From: Phymorhynchus buccinoides
Lineage: Eukaryota; Mollusca; Gastropoda; Neogastropoda; Raphitomidae
Direction of reading: 5' to 3'
Length of the DNA stretch: 64,000 nucleotides
NCBI GenBank assembly: GCA_017654935.2
Contig: CM065699.1
Location: forward strand, 3,233,972-3,297,971
The translations under genes and the position numbers were made by a program. Below are positions 50,529-63,212 of the stretch, piece after piece. The notes under the pieces were generated by a model, which searched no databases, was not told where the DNA came from, and was given only the letters and a program-made list of their open reading frames with translations. Every line of letters begins with the position of its first letter. Position 1 is the first letter of the stretch.

Positions 50529-50721
50529 TGACTAAAAATATATTTTTAATACTACATTATTACAGGTCTAACAAGACCTTCTTTCTGATTGACAGAGTTT
50601 CGACTAATAACATGTTTTGTGTGTTGATGTTGTTGGAATTTTGCATATTATTGCATAACTATGCTACTTATCCTTGCCTTCTCAGGCTGCTTAAAGATTT
50701 TTACTTGCCACTTCCTGCTCG

Positions 50722-50946
50722 ATGATCTCACGTGCTCCGGTAGTTCCAAAACATTGCAACAAAGCCCACCCTAAACCAACAAAAGGAAAGTCTGGACGTT
50801 TTTTCCCCTATGAAGTAAAGTACAAAGGTGCCAAGCCTTCAAGGTTCACTTGTTTTTTGGGTGTTTTTAGAGACGTCCTGAAGCCAAAAAAAAGAGCATC
50901 ACCGTCTGCAAAAAGACGCCAATTCAAGATAAAGATGAAAAGGTAG
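50722..50946 (+). CDS. Short basic open frame, doubtful (block C)
   Basis: Same 74-codon translation as 13,517-13,741. No family recognised; most likely a chance frame in repeat DNA. Confidence 0.15.
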   Translation: MISRAPVVPKHCNKAHPKPTKGKSGRFFPYEVKYKGAKPSRFTCFLGVFRDVLKPKKRASPSAKRRQFKIKMKR

Positions 50947-51252
50947 AAGAGCTCTGTTAAACAGTAAGTGTCCCCTATGAATAGATACAAAGTGCAAAGC
51001 CTTCAATGTTTACCTGCTTTGTGTGTTCTGGAGATAGATCTAAATACCAGGTTGTTCATTTTCAAATACGCTACATTCAAAAGGTCAAGGTCAAAAGTCA
51101 ATTTCTAAATTGGACATAAACATTTTAGCATAACAAAGATTTTGTGCTGCGGTTCATGTAATCATATTGCAACATGCAAAGGTCAAGGACAAGCTACTAA
51201 CTTTCGCAGACATGCTCCCCCTCCAGTTCCCCTTTCGGAAAGGGACAAAAGA

Positions 51253-51750
<498 letters not shown>

Positions 51751-52329
51751 TCGCGTGCACACGTGCATGTGCAAATGTATGTGTGGCCACTTGACTCAGA
51801 GCGCCCCCAACCGACAACGGATGAAAAGGGCAATTAGCGAAGAGGACTCAAATCAATTCGAGTTCAGACACTTGTGCCACACTACTGCAGTCAGCGACAC
51901 AATCACATCGTCGTCGTCATTATTATCATCACTGTGACAAGTCATTGAAATTTAGAGGACCTCCGTCCGGTCCTTTTCTTTCTTCCCTTTTGTGAGAGGT
52001 GACGACGGAAACTACTCCGCTCATTTCGGATGCACACAGAGTAACAATCAACCATCCTGTCACCCAAGACTTTCACCCACCCACCCCCATCCCTGTTCCA
52101 CTTCTTCCACCAACACCACCCTCTTGTATCCCCCTGTTCCCTCCTCCCTCTTCCTTTCACACAGGGGTTCACGCACATACTCCTATCCTCCGTCTCCACC
52201 AACAAAGGGTGTGACAGGAAAGCAAACACTGCAAGGAGCTGCTTAACCGATTTTTAACCGTTTGTAACTGCATCATGATGCGACATGAACACTGCTCGGG
52301 TGGCCGAGGGCACACGCACTTCCACCTGT

Positions 52330-52478
<149 letters not shown>

Positions 52479-52858
52479 ATGAGAAGCTAGGTGAAGAAGT
52501 GGAAATGGAGCTGCCAGTAAAAGATGGAGCAATAATGAAATAATAATAATCAACCACATGTTATTGCCATAAACAATGAAAAAGCATGCTATGGCACGAA
52601 CTGATAAAGTACCTTTTCATTAAAACCACTCCTGACTTGTAATCGTTTTACTGTACAGACAACCACGTTCAACATTTGGAATTAGCCGCACTCGTGAGTA
52701 CAGGGACTCATGTCTTAAAGGACAGAAAGAACCAGTTGTAGCAGTTAACCTGAACCTGAGTAACTTTTTTCAAGACATATGCTCACATCGTTTTGCACCC
52801 TGCTAAGGTCTGTACACGTGAACATTTTCCACTCTTCCCCCATGGCAACACACCGTGT

Positions 52859-52956
52859 AGACAGTCAACGAGGGGATAGTATGTAAATTAGACTAAACTT
52901 CCAAAACGATTGGCTGTTTAGCCTAATTTACATACTTATCCCCGTTTTGAATGTCT
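52859..52956. mobile_element. Small palindromic element in X, copy C
   Basis: As copy A, but with ACTTATCCCC in place of ACTACCTCATCCCC, as in copy B; copy A has a small insertion in the right arm. Confidence 0.8.
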
Positions 52957-53343
52957 AAGACACACTCATGACTATTGGGGTCTGCAACGAAGACCTTTTG
53001 CAAGAGTGAATGCCTTTGGAGGGTGGGGGAAGATGGTTCAGGACTGACCAGACAGGGGGATAACTCTCGCCAATAACCCCTATTTGAAGCCACTAAATGG
53101 CTGCCTTTCGCAAGAGTGAATGCCCTTGTCAGTACTGTCCAGCAAGAGCAATTACTCGCACTGTCAAGGGCGTTAATAACCCTAGTTGCAAAGGCCTATA
53201 GGGCCTGGTATTTATTCCCTGATCCGATATTCACTGATTTATTCCCATCACTTTTAGAGTGAGTGGACGACAACAGTCCCTGTCTCCAGCTTCTGGCAGT
53301 GTGATTATTGAGCTGTCCAGGTGTATCTGGTTAGCAAGAGAAG

Positions 53344-53515
53344 ATGGCTGAAGTCCAGGTGTTGACAACGAAACGTGGAGTGAAGACATTGATTATCGAT
53401 GGCTATGGATTTGGATTTCAACAGACAATACGGGGCAAAAAGCATTGGACATGCGTTGATCGTGAATGTCCACACCCCTTGTCACACAGACGTGGATATA
53501 GTACATCTCATCAAG
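53344..53515 (+). pseudogene. FLYWCH-type zinc-finger exon, copy C (frameshifted)
   Basis: Same coding sequence as copy A, including the extra base after the second Cys and the GTAAAT donor (53,516). Sharing this lesion groups A with C apart from B. Confidence 0.5.
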
Positions 53516-53956
53516 GTAAATGCTCTCTCAAACCATACGTTTTGTTAATACATTTTAATGTTGATTACCTCTATTGAAATGTGTTGAATCTTAAGAGGCA
53601 GGGCAAAATGGGAACAGGGCGAAAGGACACTGCCGTAATCGTCAAGGCGAAAGGGGGACAAGGAGAAATGGTTGCCAAGGCAACATTGAACAGGGCGAAA
53701 TGGGACATCCCCCTTTTTTCCAGTTTCTTTGGACTAGTCTGACAGCGTGTCCTGAATTGCAAGTCTCATCACAACAGGCCAAATGGAATGAATTTTAAAG
53801 CCACTGGTGAAATAATTTAGAAAGTATGGCAGAAACGCTGACTTGTGGGATGGGAGGTGATTGCGCCAGATACTGAAAAGGCTCGATTACATGATTCAAT
53901 GTTTGAATGCTTGCTTCTGAAACATGCAACTTTAGACATTGTTTGTTGTTTAAAGC

Positions 53957-54062
53957 CCCATCAACTGCTATGTTCATATAAGGACTGTGACCATATAATT
54001 TTCAAACCGTGTATCACATCCTGACAACGTAACACATCTTAACCACGTAACCATAGGCAATC
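53957..54062 (+). repeat. Dispersed motif copy inside X (copy C)
   Basis: As at 16,744, with TATAAGGACTGTGACC. Confidence 0.55.
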
Positions 54063-54136
54063 CTGAAACGCAATCGTAGATGTTACTGGAGTTGTTTGTT
54101 ATTTGGCACTTTCTGACATCTAACTATACGGACCCG

Positions 54137-54401
54137 CAGTGGACAACTGATACTGTATTCCATCCTCGGCTCCAGATGACGATATATCCGCAGTGGACAA
54201 CTGATACTGTATTCCATCCTCGGCTCCAGATGACGATATATCCGCAGTGGACAACTGATACTGTATTCCATCCTCGGCTCCAGATGACGATATATCCGCA
54301 GTGGACAACTGATACTTTATTCCATCCTCGGCTCCAGATGACGATATATCCGCAGTGGACAACTGATACTGTATTCCATCCTCGGCTCCAGATGACGATA
54401 T
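54137..54401 (+). repeat. 54-bp minisatellite S2, copy C (5 units)
   Basis: Five units, first at 54,137, fifth at 54,353. Confidence 0.97.
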
Positions 54402-54973
54402 CTCAATTAAGGGCTGACGAGGAGGCTGGAAATGGTAAGCTTAGTCGGCCTTGAGGGAGGAACTTCATGCACCAAGTTTCGCCCATTTTGTGGGAAGCTT
54501 AGCCACATAAAAGAGTTGATGTTTCATGTGAACTACATTACAGATGACCTAACAGAAATAGGCCTATTAAACAAGGCCTTGGTGGCTGTGTTGGGAAGTT
54601 AGTCACAATAAAGGCGAGGTGGACGACAGATCCCGGGAGAGAGTACACACTGGCCCAAAACATGACTGTGACGTACTCGACACGATACTCTCCAAACAGT
54701 GCATCTGAGGTGCTGCAGCCCAACACAGTTCAAAACCATTCATATTAGCACTACTTGTGTGACTGTGTGCTCCTCTATTAGTGTGTGTATTTGGGCACAA
54801 TACGTTCGATGCCACCTGGCTGCACTATTTTACTGTTTCTTTTGTGTTTGTTTGTTACTATATGATTGTATGTTGTTATCATATATTTTGCATGTGACAC
54901 TACATGTATTCCATTTTTTAAATTTGCATTATGCATAAAAAAGTATTATCCCATATTTACTTTCATACAAATT

Positions 54974-55080
54974 GTGTGTGCGTGTGCGCGCACATGCGCG
55001 CGTGAGTGTGCGCGCGTGTGTGTGCATGTGCGTGTGTGTGTGCATGTGCGTGCGTGTGTAGGTGTGTGTGGTGTATACAC
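54974..55080 (+). repeat. TG/CG tract in X, copy C
   Basis: Similar to copy A, slightly different in length. Confidence 0.9.
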
Positions 55081-55185
55081 GCGCAAAGATATAATTACCA
55101 AGCATCATCTAAAGTCTACCAAATCCAATCAACTATTTTTTTTCACAAAAAGTTAACTAGAGTCCGGCTGGTAGGTAGGCGAAGG

Positions 55186-56195
55186 TAGGAAATAGAACAG
55201 TTACATGCACAACCTGCACCTCCATCCACATGATGGGTCAGACCGTTGATAGGAAATAGAACAGTTACATGCACAACAAACCTGCACCTCCATCCACATG
55301 ATGGGTTGATCTGATTCAACAGACCGTTGATAGGAAATAGAACAGTTACATGCACAACCTGCACCTCCATCCACATGATGGGTTGATCTGATTTAACAGA
55401 CCGTTGATAGGAAATAGAACAGTTACATGCACAACAAACCTGCACCTCCATCCACATGATGGGTTGATCTGATTCAACAGACCGTTTATAGGAAATAGAA
55501 CAGTTACATGCACAACAAACCTCCAGCCACATGATGGGTTGATCTGATTCAACAGACCGTTGATAGGAAATAGAACAGTTACATGCACAACAAACCTGCA
55601 CCTCCATCCACATGATGGGTTGATCTGATTCAACAGACCGTTGATAGGAAATAGAACAGTTACATGCACAACAAACCTCCAGCCACATGATGGGTTGATC
55701 TGATTCAACAGACCGTTGATAGGAAATAGAACAGTTACATGCACAACAAACCTGCACCTCCAGCCACATGATGGGTTGATCTGATTCAACAGACCGTTGA
55801 TAGGAAATAGAACAGTTACATGCACAACAAACCTCCAGCCACATGATGGGTTGATCTGATTCAACAGACCGTTGATAGGAAATAGAACAGTTACATGCAC
55901 AACAAACCTGCACCTCCAGCCACATGATGGGTTGATCTGATTCAACAGACCGTTGATAGGAAATAGAACAGTTACATGCACAACAAACCTCCAGCCACAT
56001 GATGGGTTGATCTGATTCAACAGACCGTTGATAGGAAATAGAACAGTTACATGCACAACAAACCTGCACCTCCAGCCACATGATGGGTTGATCTGATTCA
56101 ACAGACCGTTGATAGGAAATAGAACAGTTACATGCACAACAAACCTGCACCTCCATCCACATGATGGGTTGATCTGATTCAACAGACCGTTGATA
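55186..56195 (+). repeat. 81/72-bp minisatellite S3, copy C (13 units)
   Basis: Thirteen units. From about 55,440 to 56,100 long and short units alternate (81+72 = 153 bp), forming a higher-order repeat. CCATCC and CCAGCC variants also vary between units. Confidence 0.97.
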
Positions 56196-56454
56196 AACCA
56201 CAGCAGTCAGAGATCAAGACATATCCCACACACCACTAGCTGATACCCACCAGGACAAATGCATGTGTCAAAATGAACAGGCAACAGTTCTACTGGAGCA
56301 GCAACTGATTTCAGTGGTTTGTCAGCTTAGCTGATTGCTTTGTGGGCGGTCCATCCACTGAGCAAGGCAAGCATCCGACAAACATGCGAACTGGAGTTGA
56401 GATTTAAACCACTTATGAAACACTCACAAGTTTTAATGCCACTTATGCCGCCTG

Positions 56455-57830
56455 CACGTGATCATGGCAGGGTATGTCTAGATAGTGAACAGCAAGTCCT
56501 GTCCCCGGGTAAAGACCAGTGAGTCCCACGTGATCATGGCAGGGTATGTCTCGATAGTGAACAGCAAGTCCTGTCCCCGGGTAAAGACCAGTGAGTCCCA
56601 CGTGATCATGGCAGGGTATGTCTCGATAGTGAACAGCAAGTCCTGTCCCCGGGTAAGGACCAGCGAGTCGCACGTGATCATGGCAGGGTATGTCTCGATA
56701 GTGAACAGCAAGTCCTGTCCCCGGGTAAGGACCAGTGAGTCCCACGTGATCATGGCAGGGTATGTCTCGATAGTGAACAGCAAGTCCTGTCCCCGGGTAA
56801 GGACCAGTGAGTCACACGTGATCATGGCAGGGTATGTCTCGATAGTGAACAGCAAGTCCTGTCCCCGGGTAAAGACCAGTGAGTCGCACGTGATCATGGC
56901 AGGGTATGTCTCGATAGTGAACAGCAAGTCCTGTCCCCGGGTAAGGACCAGTGAGTCACACGTGATCATGGCAGGGTATGTCTCGATAGTGAACAGCAAG
57001 TCCTGTCCCCGGGTAAGGACCAGTGAGTCACACGTGATCATGGCAGGGTATGTCTCGATAGTGAACAGCAAGTCCTGTCCCCGGGTAAGGACCAGTGAGT
57101 CGCACGTGATCATGGCAGGGTATGTCTCGATAGTGAACAGCAAGTCCTGTCCCCGGGTAAAGACCAGTGAGTCCCACGTGATCATGGCAGGGTATGTCTC
57201 GATAGTGAACAGCAAGTCCTGTCCCCGGGTAAAGACCAGTGAGTCGCACGTGATCATGGCAGGGTATGTCTCGATAGTGAACAGCAAGTCCTGTCCCCGG
57301 GTAAGGACCAGTGAGTCACACGTGATCATGGCAGGGTATGTCTCGATAGTGAACAGCAAGTCCTGTCCCCGGGTAAGGACCAGTGAGTCCCACGTGATCA
57401 TGGCAGGGTATGTCTCGATAGTGAACAGCAAGTCCTGTCCCCGGGTAAGGACCAGTGAGTCCCACGTGATCATGGCAGGGTATGTCTCGATAGTGAACAG
57501 CAAGTCCTGTCCCCGGGTAAAGACCAGTGAGTCGCACGTGATCATGGCAGGGTATGTCTCGATAGTGAACAGCAAGTCCTGTCCCCGGGTAAGGACCAGT
57601 GAGTCGCACGTGATCATGGCAGGGTATGTCTCGATAGTGAACAGCAAGTCCTGTCCCCGGGTAAAGACCAGTGAGTCGCACGTGATCATGGCAGGGTATG
57701 TCTCGATAGTGAACAGCAAGTCCTGTCCCCGGGTAAAGACCAGTGAGTCCCACGTGATCATGGCAGGGTATGTCTCGATAGTGAACAGCAAGTCCTGTCC
57801 CCGGGTAAGGACCAGTGAGTCGCACGTGTA
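56455..57830 (+). repeat. 72-bp minisatellite S4, copy C (19 units)
   Basis: Exactly 19 units between CACGTG at 56,455 and 57,823. The first units and the last three match the edges of the copy A array; the interior order differs. Only the first unit has TCTAGA, so long frames are open on both strands; this is a property of a stop-free unit with length divisible by three. Confidence 0.97.
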
Positions 57831-57853
57831 AGGGCAGATAAAGCCACCAGGCT

Positions 57854-58050
57854 GCAGATCCTCTCAAAATGGTTGTCAACAGACCCTAAGAGTGCTGTGC
57901 AGTTTTCAGGTTTAGACACTGATAGGGTTATCCCCCATTGCGTTGGTGGAAGTTACACTGTGAGAAGTGGAAATGTGACAGTGAGAAGAACATCGTAACC
58001 AATTTCTGTTCTTTCTTCCCCATCACCTTTCCCTTTTGTCCATTAAAAGC
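57854..58050 (+). repeat. Repeat R1' (block C)
   Basis: Counterpart of 19,794-19,990, followed by a poly-C run (58,051-58,069). Confidence 0.8.
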
Positions 58051-58776
58051 GCCCCCCCCCCCCCCCCCACTCTCTCTTCCTAAGAATGGGACAGTGGGCA
58101 TATCTAGGTTAATAATCACTATTTTGACCGTTTTCTATTAGCATGCCGACATGCTGAGGATCGAGTAACTCATAATTATGTATGCATGCTGATAACGGTG
58201 ATTCTATATCTTGATGACTTTATTCATTAGTAAATTTGATGATGATGAGTATTGTTTCATTCCTGACGATGATGGGGCATTCGTACTTGCTCTAGCACTT
58301 TACAAGTAGAGTACCAAGGGGGGTTGCGTACCACTTAAGGCATTGGAAAAAATGACGTAAGCATGACGTGGTTTTTCTACAATCTGCAAGGAGGGAGGAC
58401 ACACGTATCCAACCAACGCACAGACCTGTTAGTACTCTATAATTTATGTTCCTGAATAGACGTGCAGCCGCTAATAGTTTTCCCATCAGTATTTTATGAC
58501 ATGAACTCTTTGAATCGCTAGCGTGTAATCAATCATTCTCCTAGTGGATGTATTATGCTCGCCGAATGTTGCTGTTGTATTGCTTGTTTTTCTCTAATAT
58601 TTGTCATTGTTCATTGGTTAATATGGCTGTGTTTATATTGTGTCGTTCTTGTTTAGTCCATTCGTTGTGTGTGTTTGTTTATATACAGTTGTACATGGGT
58701 CAATGGCCAAAGTACTTAAACATCTGAAGCCTGAAGCCTGAAGTCTATGTCTTACGCTCTCTCCCCTTACTTTAGG

Positions 58777-59358
58777 GTTTATTTACAGAAATCCCAGTGA
58801 ACACGTTATGTGGATTAGTAATTTTACGCTTTTGATGGACGAAATTTCGTAATATCTGGTGAAGTATGTTTATTGGGTGATTTTAATATCGATCTGTTAA
58901 AACCCAACACAACATGGACACGATCATATGAGTTGTCCCTCTTAACGCAAGTTATTGACAAGCCAACACGAATAACAACTAATTCTAAAACATTAATTGA
59001 TCATGTTTATTATTCTCAGCCAGATAATCTAGTAGAAGTCTGTTCACCTAGTTTGTATTGTAGTGACCATCTCCCTGTTTGCTTCACCTGGTCAAAAAAG
59101 GGTGTAAAAATTGCCAAGAACTGCCACACTATTGTAACATACAGACACCTCTCTAATCTTGATATAGAAAAATTCTTATTAGACCTTAGCAACTCTCATA
59201 TATTTTCTGTATATCAATTTACCAATGCTGATGAAGCTTTTGAATTTTTTTACCATAGTTTCATGAATGTCTATAATAAGCATGTACCTATGAAAACCAA
59301 ACGTGTAAAAAGTACTCCAAAGAAACCTTGGATAACTGATGTTTCCAAAAAGCAATAG
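58777..59358 (+). pseudogene. LINE endonuclease remnant (block C)
   Basis: Same 5'-truncated AP-endonuclease C-terminus as block A. The open stretch 58,873-59,358 (161 residues) has GDFNID (2-7) and SDHLPV (64-69). It is longer than in block A because the T-run near 59,245 is one base shorter. It ends at VSKKQ-stop. Between this and 59,547 the frame linking to the RT is broken in both blocks. Confidence 0.87.
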
Positions 59359-59546
59359 ACAAAAGGGACTCTCTTTTTGCAGAAGGGGACCAAGATAATG
59401 CTTGCAAGCAAAGAAACTGTGTTACCAACTTAAAAAGAAAGTAAAAAAACAAATACTTTAAAGATTTAGTTTCATCCAAATCAGATAGTAGATCTATATG
59501 GACAGCTATCAACCAGTTAAATAATAAGTATACCAGTTCAAAAAAC

Positions 59547-61208
59547 ATGATTGATAAATTGTCTCCAGAAGAGCTTAATACTCACTTCTCTAATATAGTG
59601 AGCTCCATTATTCATAACGATAGATCTAATGAAAATGACCTTTCAAATCTTAGCGACTTTTGTTTATCGAAAAATATATCGTCAGAACTTAATATTCCTT
59701 ACTTAGCTGTATATGAGGTCTTTAATTATCTTGTTCACTTAAAACAAACGAATGCAAGGGGGTTAGATGATATTGATGGTAAAATCCTAAAGATTGCAGC
59801 ACCTATAATTACCGAGCCACTCACTTACATATATAATTTGTGCATTTCTAAAAGCCATTTTCTTAAAGCATTTAAAGTTGCCAAAGTTACTCCCATATTC
59901 AAATCAGGTGATCGCTCTGACCCTAGCAACTACCGACCCATTTCTATCATGTCTATCTTATCTAAACCTTTAGAAAGTCATATTAAAGCTCATCTTGTTA
60001 ATCACTTTGATCGCTTCAATCTCTTTCATCCGTGTCAATCTGGCTTCAGAGCAAAACGCTCATGCCACACTGCTCTTACAACTCTTGTTGACAAATGGCT
60101 AACTAATATTAACAACGAAATTACTGGCGCTTTAATAGTTGATTTTGCCAAAGCCTTCGACGTTATTAACCATTCCTTATTACTCAAAAAACTCAAAATG
60201 TATGGTTTGTCTTCCGATACACTGAATCTTATATCATTTTTAATCGACAGGAAACAGGTGGTGGCTGTAAATAGCTCTGTATCGTCGTCTCTAACAACAA
60301 AGTATGGCATTCCTCAGGGGTCTATCCTAGGACCAATACTTTTTTCTATTTATATTAATGACTTGCCTCTAGTTATAAGTTCCCTATGTAAACTTTTTGC
60401 CGATGATACAACACTACACACAAGTCATTCCAATTATACAACAGTATTTCAAACGTTACAAAACAGCATCGATGAACTTTTAAATTGGGCAGAGTTGAAT
60501 CATATGAGCTTGCACCCATTAAAAACCAAACTTATGATAATTACAACAAGACAAAAACGCCAGAACCTTCCTAACAACTTTTTGACTCTCTTTATTAATG
60601 GCAATGCAGTTGAGGAAGTTGGGAGTCACAAAGTTCTTGGCGTTGTCATTGACAATCTTTCTTGGTCCGAACATGTCACTAAAACCTGCAAATCCGTGTC
60701 TTCAAAGATTTATCAGTTGTCTAAAATAAAGCATTTCCTAGACCTCCATTCACGTAAGATATTTTTCCACTCATTTATTGAATCGCATATCAACTACGCG
60801 TCAACTCTGTGGGATGGCGCTAGTGAAAATATTTTGAAACCTCTTTCAAGTCTTCATAGACGAGCATTAAAACTAGTTCTGCTTAAGTCCTCAAAACTAA
60901 CCACTCATGACCACAAAGCTTTAGACATTCTACCCTTCCATTTAAAGCTAAATTATAACAAGGCTATTTTTATGTTTAAGATTTTATCAGGCAATGCCCC
61001 ACAATCTCTTACCAGTAGGTTTGTTGTCAATGAGCGGCGCCACGAACATAAAATCATGCTCCCTCTTCCAAGAATTGACCTCTTCAAGACAAGCTTGGCT
61101 TATTCTGGTGGGGCCCTGTGGAATGCCATGCTGGCCAATACCCAAATTGGAAACACTTTCAAGTCATTCAAAAAAAGATATAAAGATTTTCTGATGACAA
61201 CTCTTTAA
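59547..61208 (+). CDS. LINE reverse transcriptase, open 553-residue frame (block C)
   Basis: RT and C-terminal region of a CR1/Jockey-group LINE, which copies element RNA at a nicked target. Residue positions: VAKVTPIFKSGDRSDPSNYR (111-130), HPCQSGFRAK (161-170), LIVDFAKAFD (196-205, catalytic Asp 199), GIPQGSILGP (254-263), FADD (284-287, catalytic Asp pair), KVLGVVIDN downstream, then a long C-terminal domain ending KRYKDFLMTTL. The Met at 59,547 is probably internal to the original ORF2, because endonuclease sequence precedes it out of frame. It is one of the few long motif-bearing frames in the window. The element is not autonomous since the endonuclease half is incomplete. Confidence 0.88.
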   Translation: MIDKLSPEELNTHFSNIVSSIIHNDRSNENDLSNLSDFCLSKNISSELNIPYLAVYEVFNYLVHLKQTNARGLDDIDGKILKIAAPIITEPLTYIYNLCISKSHFLKAFKVAKVTPIFKSGDRSDPSNYRPISIMSILSKPLESHIKAHLVNHFDRFNLFHPCQSGFRAKRSCHTALTTLVDKWLTNINNEITGALIVDFAKAFDVINHSLLLKKLKMYGLSSDTLNLISFLIDRKQVVAVNSSVSSSLTTKYGIPQGSILGPILFSIYINDLPLVISSLCKLFADDTTLHTSHSNYTTVFQTLQNSIDELLNWAELNHMSLHPLKTKLMIITTRQKRQNLPNNFLTLFINGNAVEEVGSHKVLGVVIDNLSWSEHVTKTCKSVSSKIYQLSKIKHFLDLHSRKIFFHSFIESHINYASTLWDGASENILKPLSSLHRRALKLVLLKSSKLTTHDHKALDILPFHLKLNYNKAIFMFKILSGNAPQSLTSRFVVNERRHEHKIMLPLPRIDLFKTSLAYSGGALWNAMLANTQIGNTFKSFKKRYKDFLMTTL

Positions 61209-61832
61209 TACGTTACCTGATAACCCATTCACCACTTGTTTCCTTCCTAATAATGAGTGTCACCACTGTTAACCATGCATGTTTAGTGTTCATAATATGC
61301 TATAGTGGTGATTGTGTGTATGCATGTGTGAGTTTGAATGTGAGTGTGTGTATGTGCGCGTTCATACATGTGAATGTGTATGTGTCTGCCTGCGAATTTT
61401 GTGGGTATGTGTGTGTGTGTATTGTGTATGCTTGTGTGTGGGATGTGCGTGTGTGCGTACTTGTGTATGTGTGTGTGTTGGTGAGTTTATGCGTATGCAG
61501 GTAATTATTTGCTTACTTTTGTTTTGTGTATGTTGTAATGTGTATAACGCAATTGGTATGTATGTTTAATGTGTATGATTTAATGCTAGTGTGCGGGATG
61601 ACCATGGTGAATGTTGTGGTGAATGTGTTTTTGTTTGAATTTATCCTTACAATTTGATTTATCTTTTTATGATGGTAGTGTATCTTATGTGCATGATGAT
61701 TATTAGTTGTTTATGACATTTTCTTCTTCTTTTTTTTTCTTCTCATTTAATGAGGGCTAGATGTAAACAAGCCTATATTGTGCTTATCTTTTCCCTCAAT
61801 AAAAAAAGATTCGTTCGTTCGTTCGTTCGTTC
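61209..61832 (+). mobile_element. LINE 3' untranslated region and (TTCG)n tail (block C)
   Basis: As in block A; the tail (GATTCGTTCG...) runs to 61,832 and is again followed by the start of X. Confidence 0.85.
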
Positions 61833-62215
61833 CCCCTCTCTAGCTCTCTCTACGCGCACGTGCACACGTGCATGTGCAAATGTATGTGTGGCCACTTGAC
61901 TCAGAGCGCCCCCAACCGACAACGGATGAAAAGGGCAATTAGCGAAGAGGACTCAAATCAATTCGAGTTCAGACACTTGTGCCACACTACTGCAGTCAGC
62001 GACACAATCACATCGTCGTCGTCATTATTATCATCACTATGACAAGTAGAGGACCTCCGTCCGGTCCTTTTCTCTCTTCCCTTTTGTGAGAGGTGACGAC
62101 GGAAACTACTCCGTTCATTTCGGATGCACACAGAGCAACAATCAACCATCCTGTCACCCAAGACTTTCACCACCACCCTTCCATCCCCGTTCCTTTTCTT
62201 CCACCAACACCACCC
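61833..62215 (+). repeat. Composite unit X, copy D (first ~380 bp only)
   Basis: Restart of X after the LINE tail. It shares TTTTCTCTCTTCCC with copy B, where A and C have TTTTCTTTCTTCCC. It stops in a T run where the next element begins. Confidence 0.88.
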
Positions 62216-62225
62216 TTTTTTTTTT

Positions 62226-62960
62226 CTAGTACAAATCGGAATTCCGATTTCTAATAACAGCTAGTAGGAAATGGAATTCAGTACAAATTAGAATCTACAT
62301 ATTTTAGCAATTGTAAAAGAACAAAAAAACAAAAGACAGAGCATAATATTGATATTATAAGAGCAGTGATCACCGAGTTCTAAGAAGGAAGAAATTGTTG
62401 ATCATTGTTTAAGATTTTCCATTGTGTGAATTGTAATCAATTAAATCAAGTTTGCAGCTCCGCTGCGACAAATCAGTTGTTCAGTCAATTGGTGTTTCAA
62501 TTTTGTCAGAGAGAGTACACCAGTGGCAGTATTTATAACTAAATTCAACGAAGCAAAGATGGAGGATCAGAAGAATAAATTTTATTCCCTTTTGGACGAG
62601 CATATTAGGCAGTTATCTGACAACAAGAAAGAAACCTTTGTTCACACACTTGAACATATTTTCACGTACTCATTACTGTGCTGACCATTATTTATAAGCA
62701 TTAATTAATCACTGCTGGAGTGCTCTCAAAGATCAAAGCTATGCTCCTTTTGTTTTTCGTCTCTTACAATTTTTGGAGAAGTGGATTCCAATTTGTACTG
62801 GATTCCGATTTCTACTGGCTGTCGGAATTCCTATTTGTACTAGTAGATTTCTACTAGAAAAAACCCAGTAGAAATTATAATTCCTATTTGTACTAGTAGA
62901 AATCGGAATTCTGATTTGTACTAGTAGGATTCCGAATCGTACTGGATTCCGATTTTTACT
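62226..62960. mobile_element. Palindrome-rich element with TAGTACAAATCGGAATTCC ends
   Basis: The left end TAGTACAAATCGGAATTCCG recurs inverted near the right end (AATCGGAATTCTGATTTGTA, about 62,900-62,919), and the right 180 bp contains about six variants of GGAATTCCGATTTSTACTAG in both orientations. The interior is AT-rich. A 41-residue frame at 62,559-62,684 (MEDQKNKFYSLLDEH...) has no recognised family and is probably incidental. This could be a foldback-type element; the superfamily is unknown. Confidence 0.6.
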
Positions 62961-62967
62961 GTGACAT

Positions 62968-63000
62968 ATAAGCTATCCACAAAAAGTTAAGGATCACTTG
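62968..63000 (-). mobile_element. 3' terminal repeat of Tc1/mariner element
   Basis: CTATCCACAAAAAGTTAAGG then ATCACTTG after TATA. The CACAAAAAGTTAAGG type of end is typical for Tc1/mariner elements, and it sits 3' of the transposase on the minus strand. The opposite end lies beyond the window. Confidence 0.75.
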
Positions 63001-63212
63001 CAAACTAATTCATAACTTTCCAAATAAGAAAGCCAATGCGTTGAATTTTGGCCAACATTTAATTCAATGCTTTAGTGATAACGATGCACAATTGCCTTCA
63101 ATTTCGAGCAATCGTTTGGTCTGTACATTTGATCAAAGTGGGTACGTATCGAAATTTGATTTCCCAAAGTCATTGAAATCACAAGACAGGGCATTCTGAT
63201 GCTCCCAAAAGT

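Noticed and set aside
56485..57831. Open frames of over 430 codons on both strands across the S4 array
   Set aside because: The unit is 72 bp and stop-free in several frames, so length follows from repetition. Copies A and B carry TCTAGA units with stops in one frame, and no start context, signal or non-repeat coding flank exists.
62559..62684. 41-residue frame MEDQKNKFYSLLDEH... as a gene
   Set aside because: Too short, no family recognised, and it lies inside a palindrome-rich repeat.
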